A program made the position numbers and the translations under genes. DNA of 64,000 nucleotides, from the NCBI GenBank assembly GCA_040220895.1, contig JAVJVY010000016.1, positions 62,001-126,000 on the forward strand, read 5' to 3'. Within the stretch, counting starts at the first letter, position 1. Each line of letters starts with the position of its first letter. The notes beneath the pieces were generated by a model. The model was not told the DNA's origin and did not search any database. It saw only the letters and a program-made list of their open reading frames with translations. Positions 1 to 8,364 of the stretch are shown here, piece by piece. The DNA is from UBA11591 sp040220895. GTDB taxonomy: Bacteria > Bacteroidota > Bacteroidia > Flavobacteriales_E > Vicingaceae.

Positions 1-564
1 GGAAATAGTCACATGAAGCCAAAATTTGACTACTTGAAAGCACTGGCCTATGGAAAATCAAAAAAACCTTCTGAATTCAAAAAGGCCCTTGAAGAAGTTG
101 TTGCCACCTATCCTTCTGACGACGTCGGAAAGGCCGCTCAAAAGATCCTGGATAAAATGGGTAGTATGGAAAAGGAAAAGGAATTCCGTGAGGCCTTGTA
201 TAAAAAGAACTTTCGCGATGAACACGTGTTTGTGGTGATGGTTCCAAACAACAGCAAGACCGTAGACGATGTTAAACTTGCTATTTCGGACTATAATTTG
301 AATAGCGTAGGTCCTGGAAAGTACAACGTCGGTGCAGTGGTGTTCAACGGATCATTTCAAATGATTTCCGTAAAAAGCTTTAAGGATAAGAACGACGGCA
401 TGGTTTATCTGCAAAACATCTCTCAATATCCTGATTTTTTAGACAAAGTGGTTAAAAAGCAGTACGATCGTTTTATTATATCTACTGAAAATTTCGCCTA
501 TTTCTACAAAGAGAAGAATGTGGCAACCTATTTATCGTTTTACGCAGATAATTACCTTAATTGA
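1..564 (+). CDS. porW: C-terminal end of a TPR-type protein, probably PorW/SprE
   Basis: The window opens inside this gene. The frame is open from base 1, with four codons before the first Met at 13, so only about the last 187 residues are visible and the true start lies upstream. The visible part has TPR-like helical spacing (residues 5-45, with YPSDDVGKAAQKIL) and then a globular tail. In Bacteroidota the large TPR lipoprotein PorW/SprE, required for type IX secretion, is often encoded just before bactofilin and the atp genes. The name rests on that synteny and the repeat pattern. A different TPR protein is possible. Confidence 0.5.
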   Translation, partial: GNSHMKPKFDYLKALAYGKSKKPSEFKKALEEVVATYPSDDVGKAAQKILDKMGSMEKEKEFREALYKKNFRDEHVFVVMVPNNSKTVDDVKLAISDYNLNSVGPGKYNVGAVVFNGSFQMISVKSFKDKNDGMVYLQNISQYPDFLDKVVKKQYDRFIISTENFAYFYKEKNVATYLSFYADNYLN

Positions 565-594
565 TAGTTATTAGCTCATAATCAGGGTATTTCA

Positions 595-602
595 TATATT
601 TG
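595..602 (+). promoter_or_regulatory. Bacteroidota -7 promoter element (TATATTTG)
   Basis: TATATTTG matches the TAnnTTTG -7 consensus of the Bacteroidota primary sigma factor. It lies 32 bases before the bactofilin start in the gap after the preceding stop. I see no good TTG at the -33 position, so this is a partial match. Confidence 0.4.
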
Positions 603-634
603 CCGGCATATTTTTAACCGGTATTTGAAAGAAG

Positions 635-1024
635 ATGGCAAAGAGTAACGAGACTGAATCATTGTTGGGAAACATGATCAAGGCAGGTACAGAGATTAAT
701 GGCAACATTAAATGTACCGGTGATATCAGAATAGACGGAAAATTAATTGGCAGCCTTGAAACCGAAGGCCGAGTCGTAGTAGGTGAAAGCGGACGCATCG
801 AGGGTGACATTATCTGTAAAAATGCGGAACTGTCGGGAACGATACGAGCTAAACTAAGTGTTCATGAACTTCTTTCACTCAAGGCAGCTTGCAACTTTGA
901 AGGAGAAATATCTACCAATAAGCTCCACATTGAACCCGGTGCAAGTTTCACAGGAAATTGCAAAATGGGTGGCGTCGTGAAAGACCTGGACAAGAAGCAT
1001 GAAGAGGCCCAAAAAGTCTCCTAA
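635..1024 (+). CDS. Bactofilin family polymer-forming protein
   Basis: This is a 129-residue bactofilin, a cytoskeletal protein that polymerises without nucleotide into beta-helical filaments, usually on the inner face of the membrane. A short polar N-terminus is followed from about residue 20 to 115 by a right-handed beta-helix pattern of short strands spaced by glycines (GDIRIDGKLIGSLETEG, GESGRIEGDI, AELSGTI). The length is normal for the family. The start ATG follows a -7 box by 32 bases. The 3' end overlaps the AtpZ gene by 26 bases, so translation of the two is probably coupled. The family is clear; its role in this cell is not shown by the sequence. Confidence 0.9.
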   Translation: MAKSNETESLLGNMIKAGTEINGNIKCTGDIRIDGKLIGSLETEGRVVVGESGRIEGDIICKNAELSGTIRAKLSVHELLSLKAACNFEGEISTNKLHIEPGASFTGNCKMGGVVKDLDKKHEEAQKVS

Positions 1025-1229
1025 GCAGAACCTTGGCAGCAGCAGGGAATTCATAAAGTATACCAATATTGCGTTAAGGATGATCGTCATCATCCTGGTT
1101 GGAGTTTATGCAGGCATGAAGTTGGATGAGTATTTGGCCTATGAAAGGCCCTACATAACCATGCTGCTGTCTGTTTTGTCGGTAGGAGTTGCTATGTGGA
1201 TCATCATCAGAGATATTTCATCAAAATAA
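999..1229 (+). CDS. AtpZ/AtpI family ATP synthase-associated membrane protein
   Basis: A 76-residue protein with two membrane helices (about residues 24-40 and 52-72) joined by a short polar turn, the layout of AtpZ/AtpI. Family members are encoded at the head of atp operons and are implicated in c-ring assembly or Mg/Ca transport. The N-terminus is strongly basic (KRPKKSPK). The ATG lies inside the bactofilin gene in another frame, giving a 26-base overlap. It is followed after 8 bases by a second small membrane protein and then atpB. Assignment rests on length, topology and position. Confidence 0.8.
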   Translation: MKRPKKSPKQNLGSSREFIKYTNIALRMIVIILVGVYAGMKLDEYLAYERPYITMLLSVLSVGVAMWIIIRDISSK

Positions 1230-1237
1230 TATAAGCC

Positions 1238-1627
1238 TTGGTTGCATTTCTATTTCGTTTACTTGTCATGGTAGTATTGTTGCTTCCATTGGACTATTTC
1301 ATCCTTGACGAACTATTAAATGTGCCTTTTGGAACAGTATATTATTTCACCTTCTTTTATTTTGTTGGTGCCGTTCTTTTTATCCAGTTTTACTTGAATT
1401 CAAGTCTTAAAAAAAGACCCCAACAATTCATTTGGTCATTCATGGGCGCACTCGGTCTTAAAATGTTCCTCTCGCTTTTAATTTTACTGATCGTCATCTA
1501 CGCCGGAATAGCCGATCCAAAGACCTACGGTATCAACTACATTAGTCTTTACATGATCTTTTCTGTATTCTCTGTAATTCAAATTCTAAAGGCCCAGCGG
1601 GCCTCAATTCCCAAGCAGGAAGATTAA
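1238..1627 (+). CDS. Small four-helix membrane protein of the atp operon
   Basis: A 129-residue hydrophobic protein with four predicted membrane helices (about 3-22, 34-54, 68-90 and 100-118) and a polar C-terminus. It sits between AtpZ and atpB, where Bacteroidota often carry an unnamed membrane protein resembling AtpI. A helper role in F0 assembly is inference from position only. The start used is TTG at 1238, 8 bases after the AtpZ stop; an in-frame ATG at 1268 would remove ten residues including part of the first helix. I recognise no catalytic motif. Confidence 0.7.
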   Translation: MVAFLFRLLVMVVLLLPLDYFILDELLNVPFGTVYYFTFFYFVGAVLFIQFYLNSSLKKRPQQFIWSFMGALGLKMFLSLLILLIVIYAGIADPKTYGINYISLYMIFSVFSVIQILKAQRASIPKQED

Positions 1628-1671
1628 GGTGATTTTGACCCTTATTTATTTTTATTTGACCTAGAATTGTC

Positions 1672-1679
1672 TACTTTTG
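1672..1679 (+). promoter_or_regulatory. Bacteroidota -7 promoter element before atpB (TACTTTTG)
   Basis: TACTTTTG fits TAnnTTTG exactly, and 19 bases upstream is a TTTT run close to the -33 TTTG. It lies 53 bases before atpB in a 105-base gap. It suggests the F0F1 genes have their own promoter separate from bactofilin/atpZ. Confidence 0.5.
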
Positions 1680-1732
1680 CGGTCGAATTTTCAGGATGGA
1701 AGATCTGCTTCTAACATTGAATAAATAAAACA

Positions 1733-2767
1733 TTGAAAATCAAGAGATTATTCATTTTTATCACTGCCTTTTTGGCGATTGTTTTGATTCCTGATCATAC
1801 CTCCGCTTCAGAAACCGATCACCAGGAAGAAGGATACAACGCAGGGGAGACAATAATCCATCATGTTCAGGACGCCCATGAACTGCACATTTTTGATGGA
1901 TTAACCATTCCACTTCCCGTGGTGGTTTATACTGAAAAAGGGTTGGATATTTTCATGTCAAGTGCTTTTCATCACGGTAACAGCCCCTACTCGAGTGCAA
2001 AAACAGGGAATACTTACCTCATTGAACACGAACATATTACAGAGGTTTCAGGTCTGGCGGTTACAGATATTTCAATTACAAAGAATGTGGTAGGCATCTT
2101 CCTTTGTCTTGGAATTATGTTCTGGCTGTTTCTGGGAACCGCCAAAGGATATCGTAAAAACAAAGGTCAGGCCCCGACCGGCGTGCAGTCGGTTATGGAG
2201 CCCATCATTTTATTCGTAAGAGACGAAGTTGCCAAGCCCTCCATCGGCCATAAATATGAGCGTTTTATGCCCTTTTTACTGACCATCTTTTTCTTCATAT
2301 TGATCTGTAATTTCTTGGGCCTTATTCCATTCTTAGGGGGATTGAATGTTACTGGAAACATCGCGGTCACCATGGTTCTTGCAGCCTTTACTTTTATCAT
2401 CACTTCGGTAAGCGCAAACAAAGGATATTGGATGCATATCGTCAGGCCACCGGGGGTACCATTATGGTTGTTGCCTATCATGCTGCCCATCGAAGTATTG
2501 GGTGTCTTTTCAAAGCCCATTGTTTTGATGCTACGACTTTTTGCCAACATTACGGCGGGACATATAATTATTTTATCGTTTACAAGTCTGATCTTCATTT
2601 TTGCTCAGTCGAACGGAGAAAGTGCAGGATGGGCAGTATCGGTGGTTTCAGTGGCGTTTTCGATTTTTATGAATACCCTGGAATTGTTGGTCGCTTTTTT
2701 ACAAGCTTACGTGTTCACTTTGTTGTCAGCCCTTTATTTTGGGCAGGCAGTAGAAGAGCACCATTAG
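1733..2767 (+). CDS. atpB: F0F1 ATP synthase subunit a
   Basis: Subunit a forms the proton half-channels against the c-ring in the inner membrane. The 344-residue protein starts with a signal-like helix and has a long His-rich extracytoplasmic N-terminal region (about residues 25-115), as usual in Bacteroidota. The conserved C-terminal core follows, including RLFANITAGH with the essential arginine. The start is TTG at 1733, needed to keep the hydrophobic N-terminus. It lies 40 bases before atpE. The order atpB-E-F-H-A-G is canonical; atpD and atpC are not adjacent and must be elsewhere, as in many Bacteroidota. Confidence 0.97.
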   Translation: MKIKRLFIFITAFLAIVLIPDHTSASETDHQEEGYNAGETIIHHVQDAHELHIFDGLTIPLPVVVYTEKGLDIFMSSAFHHGNSPYSSAKTGNTYLIEHEHITEVSGLAVTDISITKNVVGIFLCLGIMFWLFLGTAKGYRKNKGQAPTGVQSVMEPIILFVRDEVAKPSIGHKYERFMPFLLTIFFFILICNFLGLIPFLGGLNVTGNIAVTMVLAAFTFIITSVSANKGYWMHIVRPPGVPLWLLPIMLPIEVLGVFSKPIVLMLRLFANITAGHIIILSFTSLIFIFAQSNGESAGWAVSVVSVAFSIFMNTLELLVAFLQAYVFTLLSALYFGQAVEEHH

Positions 2768-2807
2768 ATGAATCTCTTGTGTTTAATTTTAATTTAATTC
2801 AATAATC

Positions 2808-3071
2808 ATGGAGTTGTTAACTGTAATACTTCAAGCTGCTGCCGAAGGTAGCAAGGCGTTGGGAATAATGGGTGCCGGAATCGGTGCTGGTATTGCCGCC
2901 CTTGGTGCCGGTGTCGGTATTGGTCGAATCGGAGGTTCCGCTTTGGAATCGATGGCTCGTCAGCCTGAAGCAACTGGAGATATCAGGGCCAACATGATTG
3001 TGGCAGCTGCCCTTGTAGAAGGAGCGGTTTTCTTTGCCATTGTATTGTGTCTTTTGGTCGTATTTCTTTAA
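2808..3071 (+). CDS. atpE: F0F1 ATP synthase subunit c
   Basis: An 87-residue proteolipid of two helices joined by the polar loop around R51-Q52-P53. Helix 1 has the tight glycine packing pattern (GAGIGAGIAALGAGVGIG). The ion-binding acid is E71 in helix 2, in the context V-E-G-A. The Ser/Thr that follows the glutamate in sodium-binding c subunits is absent, so proton coupling is expected. The N-terminus carries about ten extra residues before helix 1. A terminator-like hairpin follows the stop by 14 bases (see 3086-3120), which may set c above the other subunits. Confidence 0.97.
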   Translation: MELLTVILQAAAEGSKALGIMGAGIGAGIAALGAGVGIGRIGGSALESMARQPEATGDIRANMIVAAALVEGAVFFAIVLCLLVVFL

Positions 3072-3085
3072 ATAGTTGAATGGGT

Positions 3086-3120
3086 TCCCGGGCGGTTGGC
3101 CCGGGAGTCCTTTCTTTTTA
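3086..3120 (+). terminator. Terminator-like or attenuating hairpin between atpE and atpF
   Basis: A perfect GC-rich stem CCCGGGC (3087-3093) pairs with GCCCGGG (3099-3105) around a GGTTG loop, with one more T-A pair at 3086/3106. It is followed by a T-rich stretch, TCCTTTCTTTTTA. This is an intrinsic-terminator layout inside the operon, between subunit c and subunit b. Partial termination or 3'-end protection of an atpE message are both possible; the sequence cannot separate them. Confidence 0.65.
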
Positions 3121-3132
3121 AAAACAAATAAC

Positions 3133-3627
3133 ATGGGATTAGTTACACCTGGAATAGGACTTGTATTTTGGACGACTTTATCGTTCTTAATTGTTTTATT
3201 CCTACTCAAGAAATTTGCCTGGAAACCTATTCTTTCTGCCCTTAAGGAGCGCGAAGAGTCCATCACCGAGGCATTAAAGGCCGCAGATAAGGCAAAATTT
3301 GAAATGGCCGAATTGAAGGCGGGCAATAAAAAATTGCTGAACGAGGCGCGCGCCGAACGCGATGAAATGCTCAAAGAAGCGAGAGAAACCAAGAACAGCA
3401 TTATCACAGACGCCAAAACAGCCGCACAGCAAGAAGCCGGTAAAATTGTGAAACAGGCGAAAGAAACCATCGAGAACGAGAAGAAGGCGGCCATTTCACA
3501 ATTAAAGGATCAGGTCGCTGCCCTTTCAATTGAGATCGCAGAGAAAATATTGAAAAGCGAATTGACAGATCAAAAGAAACAGGACGAATTGGTCAAAGGT
3601 TCGTTAAAAGACTTTAAACTGAATTAA
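3133..3627 (+). CDS. atpF: F0F1 ATP synthase subunit b
   Basis: Subunit b is the peripheral stalk that holds F1 to F0. The 164-residue protein has one N-terminal membrane helix (about 10-30) and then a long charged coiled coil rich in Glu, Lys and Ala. I chose the ATG at 3133, giving MGLVTPGIGLVFWTTLSF, a typical b-subunit N-terminus. The upstream in-frame TTG at 3076 would add 19 residues encoded through the hairpin at 3086-3120 and is unlikely. It is one base from atpH. One b gene only, so a homodimer is expected. Confidence 0.95.
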   Translation: MGLVTPGIGLVFWTTLSFLIVLFLLKKFAWKPILSALKEREESITEALKAADKAKFEMAELKAGNKKLLNEARAERDEMLKEARETKNSIITDAKTAAQQEAGKIVKQAKETIENEKKAAISQLKDQVAALSIEIAEKILKSELTDQKKQDELVKGSLKDFKLN

Positions 3628-3628
3628 T

Positions 3629-4186
3629 ATGTTGCTTCCAAGGGTATCGGCTCGATATGCAAAGTCAATATTAGAATTGGCTGTTGAGAGGAATGTGCTG
3701 GAGGAAACACTCGTTGACATGAAGTTAGTCAGCAAAACCCTTGTTGAATGTCCGGACCTTAATGTAATGCTTAAAAGTCCGGTAATAAAGGCCGATAAAA
3801 AGAAACGTATTTTCAGTACGGTCTTTAAGGATCAAATATCGACGTTGAGCGCTAAATTCTTTGAGATCATTATCCGTAAATCCAGAGAACAGTTGATTTT
3901 GGATATTACATGGGCATTTATTAAACAATACAAAGATTACAAGAACATCAATATCGTTTACGTCGAAACGGCTTCCCCACTGAATGAGGAAAACCGCAAA
4001 TCCATCATGGAATACTTAAAGACGCAGATAAAAGATGAAATTGAATTAATTGAAAATATCAAAGAGGAACTGATAGGCGGGGTCGTTATCAGGATGAAAG
4101 ACGTTCAGATCGACGCCTCGGTAAGATCGAATATTGCTAAACTCGAGAGAGAATTTAGCAAAGACTTATACACGATTAAATTTTAA
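3629..4186 (+). CDS. atpH: F0F1 ATP synthase subunit delta
   Basis: Delta (OSCP-type) links the b stalk to the top of F1. The 185-residue length is standard. The N-terminal helical domain begins RVSARYAKSILELAVE, the usual delta opening. The C-terminal part has the family signature GGVVIRMKDVQIDASV near residues 150-165. It starts one base after the atpF stop and ends 11 bases before atpA, so it is co-transcribed with both. Confidence 0.95.
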   Translation: MLLPRVSARYAKSILELAVERNVLEETLVDMKLVSKTLVECPDLNVMLKSPVIKADKKKRIFSTVFKDQISTLSAKFFEIIIRKSREQLILDITWAFIKQYKDYKNINIVYVETASPLNEENRKSIMEYLKTQIKDEIELIENIKEELIGGVVIRMKDVQIDASVRSNIAKLEREFSKDLYTIKF

Positions 4187-4197
4187 ACGGCAATAAA

Positions 4198-5784
4198 ATG
4201 GCTGACATAAAACCAGCAGAGGTATCTGCAATATTAAAAAAGGAATTAGCTGGACTGAGCACCGAAGCTGAACTTGAAGAAGTAGGTTCGGTTCTGCAGG
4301 TTGGTGATGGGATTGCACGAATTTACGGCTTGTCCAATGTTCAATCCGGTGAATTGATTGAATTCAGTACAGGTGTGCAGGGCATTGTTTTGAACCTGGA
4401 AGAAGATAACGTTGGCGCCGTGCTGCTGGGAGAGACCCATGACATTAAAGAAGGCGATGTCGTTAAAAGAACCAAAAGGATCGCTTCCATTCGTACAGGA
4501 GAAGGCATGTTGGGCCGTGTGGTTAATACCATGGGCTTCCCTATTGACGGAAAGGGTCCAATTGAAGGTGAATTGGTAGAGATGCCCATCGAGCGCAAAG
4601 CCCCGGGAGTTATCTTCAGGCAACCGGTGAATGAGCCGTTGCAGACCGGCATCAAGGCCATTGATGCCATGATTCCAATTGGAAGAGGACAACGTGAACT
4701 TGTGATTGGTGACAGACAAACAGGTAAAACAGCTGTTGTTATTGATGCCATTATAAATCAGAAAGAGTTTTACGACCGCGGAGAGCCTGTGTTCTGCGTT
4801 TATGTAGCTTGCGGGCAGAAAAGTTCTACCGTTGCGGGTATTGTTAAGACGTTGCAAGATCATGGCGCAATGGATTACACGGTTGTTGTTGCCGCTTCGG
4901 CTTCAGATCCAGCCCCAATGCAATTCTTTGCCCCTTTTTCGGGAGCGGCCATTGCAGAATATTTTAGGGATACTGGAAGGCCATCCCTGATCATTTATGA
5001 TGATCTTTCAAAACAAGCCGTAGCTTATCGCGAGGTTTCTCTCTTGCTTCGAAGACCTCCTGGTCGAGAGGCCTATCCCGGTGATGTTTTCTATTTGCAC
5101 TCAAGATTGCTGGAACGTGCTGCCAAGATCATTAATTCAGATAAATTGGCCGCTCAAATGAACGACCTTCCGGATTCATTGAGGGATAAGGTAAAGGGTG
5201 GCGGTTCCATGACGGCATTGCCAATCATTGAAACACAGGCTGGGGACGTTTCTGCTTACATTCCAACCAATGTTATTTCAATTACGGATGGACAGATCTT
5301 TTTGGAATCCAATCTGTTCAACGCTGGTGTGAGACCGGCAATTAATGTGGGTATCTCGGTATCCCGGGTTGGAGGTAGCGCCCAGATCAAGTCTATGAAA
5401 AAAGTGGCCGGAACGCTCAAATTGGATCAGGCACAGTACCGTGAATTAGAGGCCTTCTCCAAGTTTGGTTCTGACCTGGATGCGGCCACAAAGTCTGTTC
5501 TTGATAAAGGTGCCAGAAATGTTGAAATTCTGAAACAAGGTCAATTTTCACCCATGGCTGTTGAGAAACAAACGGCCATTATCTATTTGGGAAGTAAGGG
5601 ACTGCTAAAAGATGTACCGGTTAATAAGGTAAAGGAATTTGAGCGAAATTACCTTGATCATCTGGAAGCACACAACAGGAAAGAACTTGACGAGTTAAAA
5701 GCCGGAAAATTGACCGATGAAATTACAGCTGTTCTTGAAAGCGTTGGTCATGATATGGCGCAGAAATACGTTCAGGAGGGCTAA
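4198..5784 (+). CDS. atpA: F0F1 ATP synthase subunit alpha
   Basis: The alpha subunit forms the F1 hexamer with beta and carries the non-catalytic nucleotide sites. The 528-residue protein has the beta-barrel N-terminal domain, the P-loop GDRQTGKT at residues 171-178, the IYDDLSKQAVAYREVSLLLR segment, and the alpha/beta signature PAINVGISVSRVGG. Its helical C-terminus is complete. It starts 11 bases after atpH and ends 5 bases before atpG. The beta partner (atpD) is not in this window. Confidence 0.98.
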   Translation: MADIKPAEVSAILKKELAGLSTEAELEEVGSVLQVGDGIARIYGLSNVQSGELIEFSTGVQGIVLNLEEDNVGAVLLGETHDIKEGDVVKRTKRIASIRTGEGMLGRVVNTMGFPIDGKGPIEGELVEMPIERKAPGVIFRQPVNEPLQTGIKAIDAMIPIGRGQRELVIGDRQTGKTAVVIDAIINQKEFYDRGEPVFCVYVACGQKSSTVAGIVKTLQDHGAMDYTVVVAASASDPAPMQFFAPFSGAAIAEYFRDTGRPSLIIYDDLSKQAVAYREVSLLLRRPPGREAYPGDVFYLHSRLLERAAKIINSDKLAAQMNDLPDSLRDKVKGGGSMTALPIIETQAGDVSAYIPTNVISITDGQIFLESNLFNAGVRPAINVGISVSRVGGSAQIKSMKKVAGTLKLDQAQYRELEAFSKFGSDLDAATKSVLDKGARNVEILKQGQFSPMAVEKQTAIIYLGSKGLLKDVPVNKVKEFERNYLDHLEAHNRKELDELKAGKLTDEITAVLESVGHDMAQKYVQEG

Positions 5785-5789
5785 GAACG

Positions 5790-6665
5790 ATGGCAAATCT
5801 CAAAGAAATACGGAACCGCATAACCTCGGTCAGCTCTACCATGCAGATAACATCTGCAATGAAAATGGTGAGTGCATCCAAGCTTAGACGTGCTCAGGAT
5901 GCCATTCAACAACTAAGGCCATATGCTGCCAAGTTGAATGAGATCATGGGTAACTTAAGCGGTTCAATTTCTTCCGAGGGATTGTTCACTCAAAAAAGAG
6001 ATGGTGATCAATTACTGATTATCACCGTCTCTTCCAATCGCGGATTGTGTGGTGCTTTTAATTCCAATGTCATTAAGGAAACCCGAAGATTAATTGAAGA
6101 ACACAAGCAATCGAAGCAGATCACTGTTCTTTCGATCGGAAAAAAAGCGGAAGATTATTTCAAAAAAACCGATTATGGGATTGGAGGTACGACGCTTCCT
6201 AAAAATTTGAGTTCTGTTTACGACAATTTGAACTTCGATTATGTCAGTGAGATAGCAAAGAAAATAATCACTGCCTATGGAAGTAAGCAATTTGATGAGA
6301 TCTTGTTGGTATATAACGAATTTAAAAATGCAGCTGTCCAGAATGTAATTTCTGAGAATTTCCTCCCAATTCTTCCACCACCTGAAGATACATCAGCAAC
6401 TAAAAGTGGGGATTATATCTTTGAACCGGATAAAGAATTGATCGTAGAAGAAATGATACCGAAGTCCTTGAAGATTCAATTGTACAAGGCCATCCTGGAT
6501 TCATACGCTGCTGAACACGGGGCCAGAATGACGGCCATGCATAAAGCGACCGACAATGCATCTGAATTGATCAAGGAATTGAAACTGAGCTACAACAAAG
6601 CCAGACAAGCGGCAATCACCGGAGAGATTCTGGAAATTGTGGCTGGAGCCGAAGCGCTTAATTAA
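5790..6665 (+). CDS. atpG: F0F1 ATP synthase subunit gamma
   Basis: Gamma is the rotating central shaft. The 291-residue protein has the conserved N-terminal helix (EIRNRITSVSSTMQITSAMK) and C-terminal helix (HGARMTAMHKATDNAS, then ending GAEALN) that together form the coiled-coil rotor, with a Rossmann-like middle beginning ITVSSNRGLCGAFN. It is the last gene of this atp block. A 68-base gap follows before an unrelated permease; no strong terminator hairpin was seen there. Confidence 0.97.
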   Translation: MANLKEIRNRITSVSSTMQITSAMKMVSASKLRRAQDAIQQLRPYAAKLNEIMGNLSGSISSEGLFTQKRDGDQLLIITVSSNRGLCGAFNSNVIKETRRLIEEHKQSKQITVLSIGKKAEDYFKKTDYGIGGTTLPKNLSSVYDNLNFDYVSEIAKKIITAYGSKQFDEILLVYNEFKNAAVQNVISENFLPILPPPEDTSATKSGDYIFEPDKELIVEEMIPKSLKIQLYKAILDSYAAEHGARMTAMHKATDNASELIKELKLSYNKARQAAITGEILEIVAGAEALN

Positions 6666-6733
6666 GTCCCTCGATTAAAACCATTAATTTCTTTTAAAGA
6701 GCTCCTTTCGGCGTAACTTTACACCGACTGATT

Positions 6734-8008
6734 ATGCTCGAGTTATTTACCCAATACATTGTGGCCTTGGTCAATCTCACCGCAGAGATGGCCCCTTACT
6801 TATTGCTGGGCTTTTTTATTGCCGGTGTTCTTCACGTATATCTTCCTAAGCAAACACTAAACAAGTTGTTTGCAAAAAGAAATCTCAAGTCCGTTATTTA
6901 CGCTTCCCTGATGGGAATTCCACTTCCACTATGCTCTTGTGGGGTGATACCAACCGGCATCTCTCTTCACAGAGAAGGGGCATCGAAAGGCGCCACGGTT
7001 TCATTTCTGATATCAACTCCTCAAACCGGTGTTGATTCCATCATGGTGACCTATAGTTTACTTGGTCTGCCATTTGCCATTGCCAGGCCCATCATTGCAT
7101 TGATAACCGGGGTGGCGGGAGGCTATTTTGTAAATCGTTCTGAAGGCGAAAATAAACCTGAAATTGAATTTGATCAATCCACGGAGGCAGAGACCCCAAC
7201 TTTGCCTAAAGGAAATCCATTGTATCGAATTTGGAATTATGCTTTTGATGAGTTTCTTGGAGATATTGCAGACTGGCTCTTAATAGGACTTGCCCTTGCA
7301 GGCCTTATATCGGTGGCCATTCCGGTGGATTTTTTTGAATCTGTCTATATGGGGAATGAGCTTATCAGCATGTTCATTGTGCTCGTGGTTTCCATACCCT
7401 TTTATGTTTGTGCCACAGGATCAGTGCCTATCGCTGCGGTGCTGCTTATGAAAGGCCTCAACCCAGGCGCGGTATTGGTATTTTTAATGGCAGGCCCTGC
7501 TACTAATATGGCTACCATGACCGTAATATCAAAGGCTCTTGGAAAAAGGACCTTGTTAATTTACATCGCTTCACTTGTGATAGGTTCACTATTATTTGGA
7601 TTGGGCATCAACCACTTATTTCCCAAAGACTTTTTTGTTCCCGATGTTTCTGAACCCATGCACGACCATGGTAGCACCTGGCCTTGGATTGAACGGCTGT
7701 CTGCATTATTTTTAGCTTTGGTGCTCTTAAAATATTATTTCATAAAAATGCTGGGATTCTTTAAAAAGAAACAAAGTGCCAGGAAGAAATCAAATCAGGA
7801 ATTGATCATAGAAGTTCAGGGCATGACTTGTGAGAATTGCGCTTCCAGGGTAGAATCAAGTCTCTTGCAATTGGATCATGTGAATGAATCGTCTGTTGAT
7901 CTTGCCTCAGGAAAGGTAGTGCTAAAGGGCAATGGCATGAATGAAACTGAATTGAGAAATTCAGTTGAGTCAGCGGGATACGTATTCAACAAGGTTGTAG
8001 AAGAATGA
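6734..8008 (+). CDS. ArsP/YraQ-type (DUF318) permease fused to an HMA metal-binding domain
   Basis: A 424-residue inner-membrane permease of the SO_0444 type, proposed Cu/Zn or metalloid exporters. The membrane part (about 1-345) has the paired-cysteine signature PLPLCSCGVIPTG, the HREGASKGATVSFLISTPQTG segment and a matching second half (CATGSVPIAAVLLMKGLNPG). A short charged linker leads to a heavy-metal-associated domain with MTCENC at residues 364-369. A TAACTTTA sequence, one base off the -7 consensus, lies 12 bases before the ATG. The substrate metal cannot be read from sequence. It overlaps the next lipoprotein gene by 4 bases. Confidence 0.85.
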   Translation: MLELFTQYIVALVNLTAEMAPYLLLGFFIAGVLHVYLPKQTLNKLFAKRNLKSVIYASLMGIPLPLCSCGVIPTGISLHREGASKGATVSFLISTPQTGVDSIMVTYSLLGLPFAIARPIIALITGVAGGYFVNRSEGENKPEIEFDQSTEAETPTLPKGNPLYRIWNYAFDEFLGDIADWLLIGLALAGLISVAIPVDFFESVYMGNELISMFIVLVVSIPFYVCATGSVPIAAVLLMKGLNPGAVLVFLMAGPATNMATMTVISKALGKRTLLIYIASLVIGSLLFGLGINHLFPKDFFVPDVSEPMHDHGSTWPWIERLSALFLALVLLKYYFIKMLGFFKKKQSARKKSNQELIIEVQGMTCENCASRVESSLLQLDHVNESSVDLASGKVVLKGNGMNETELRNSVESAGYVFNKVVEE

Positions 8009-8364
8009 TTGCCATGAATCATAAGTATTGGTTTAGCTCCCTCCTAATCACTTGCCTGTTTTGCGCTTGTGCGGGAGAACATAGAGAAAAACCCACAAAT
8101 CTTATTGCCAGAGAAACCATGATCGAAGTGTTGACGGATGTCCAGATCTTTGAATCTGCTCATCAAATTTCGGTAGACAAGAGCCGGGAGGCCATTGATT
8201 TGTACAAGACCTATAAATGGATTTTTAACAACTATAAAATCAACGAGCAAGATTTTCGTTCATCTATGGAATATTATATGGCCGATCCAAAGGAATTTGA
8301 ATTGCTTTACGACGATATCATTATCCGGATCACTGAAAAACAGGCCGAAATGATCGCCTCTTAA
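8005..8364 (+). CDS. DUF4296 lipoprotein
   Basis: A 119-residue predicted lipoprotein with an N-terminal hydrophobic segment and Cys-rich lipobox region (LFCAC near residues 18-22). The body matches DUF4296, a Bacteroidota family of unknown role, in its opening (ARETMIEVLTDVQIFESAH) and helical pattern. The ATG at 8005 overlaps the permease stop as ATGA; an in-frame ATG at 8014 is an alternative. The stop codon overlaps the stop of the convergent epimerase gene within a TTAA. Confidence 0.75.
   Translation: MIAMNHKYWFSSLLITCLFCACAGEHREKPTNLIARETMIEVLTDVQIFESAHQISVDKSREAIDLYKTYKWIFNNYKINEQDFRSSMEYYMADPKEFELLYDDIIIRITEKQAEMIAS

Noticed and set aside
3076..3132. Longer atpF start at TTG 3076
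   Set aside because: The extra residues are encoded through a perfect terminator-like hairpin, and ATG 3133 gives the normal subunit b N-terminus.
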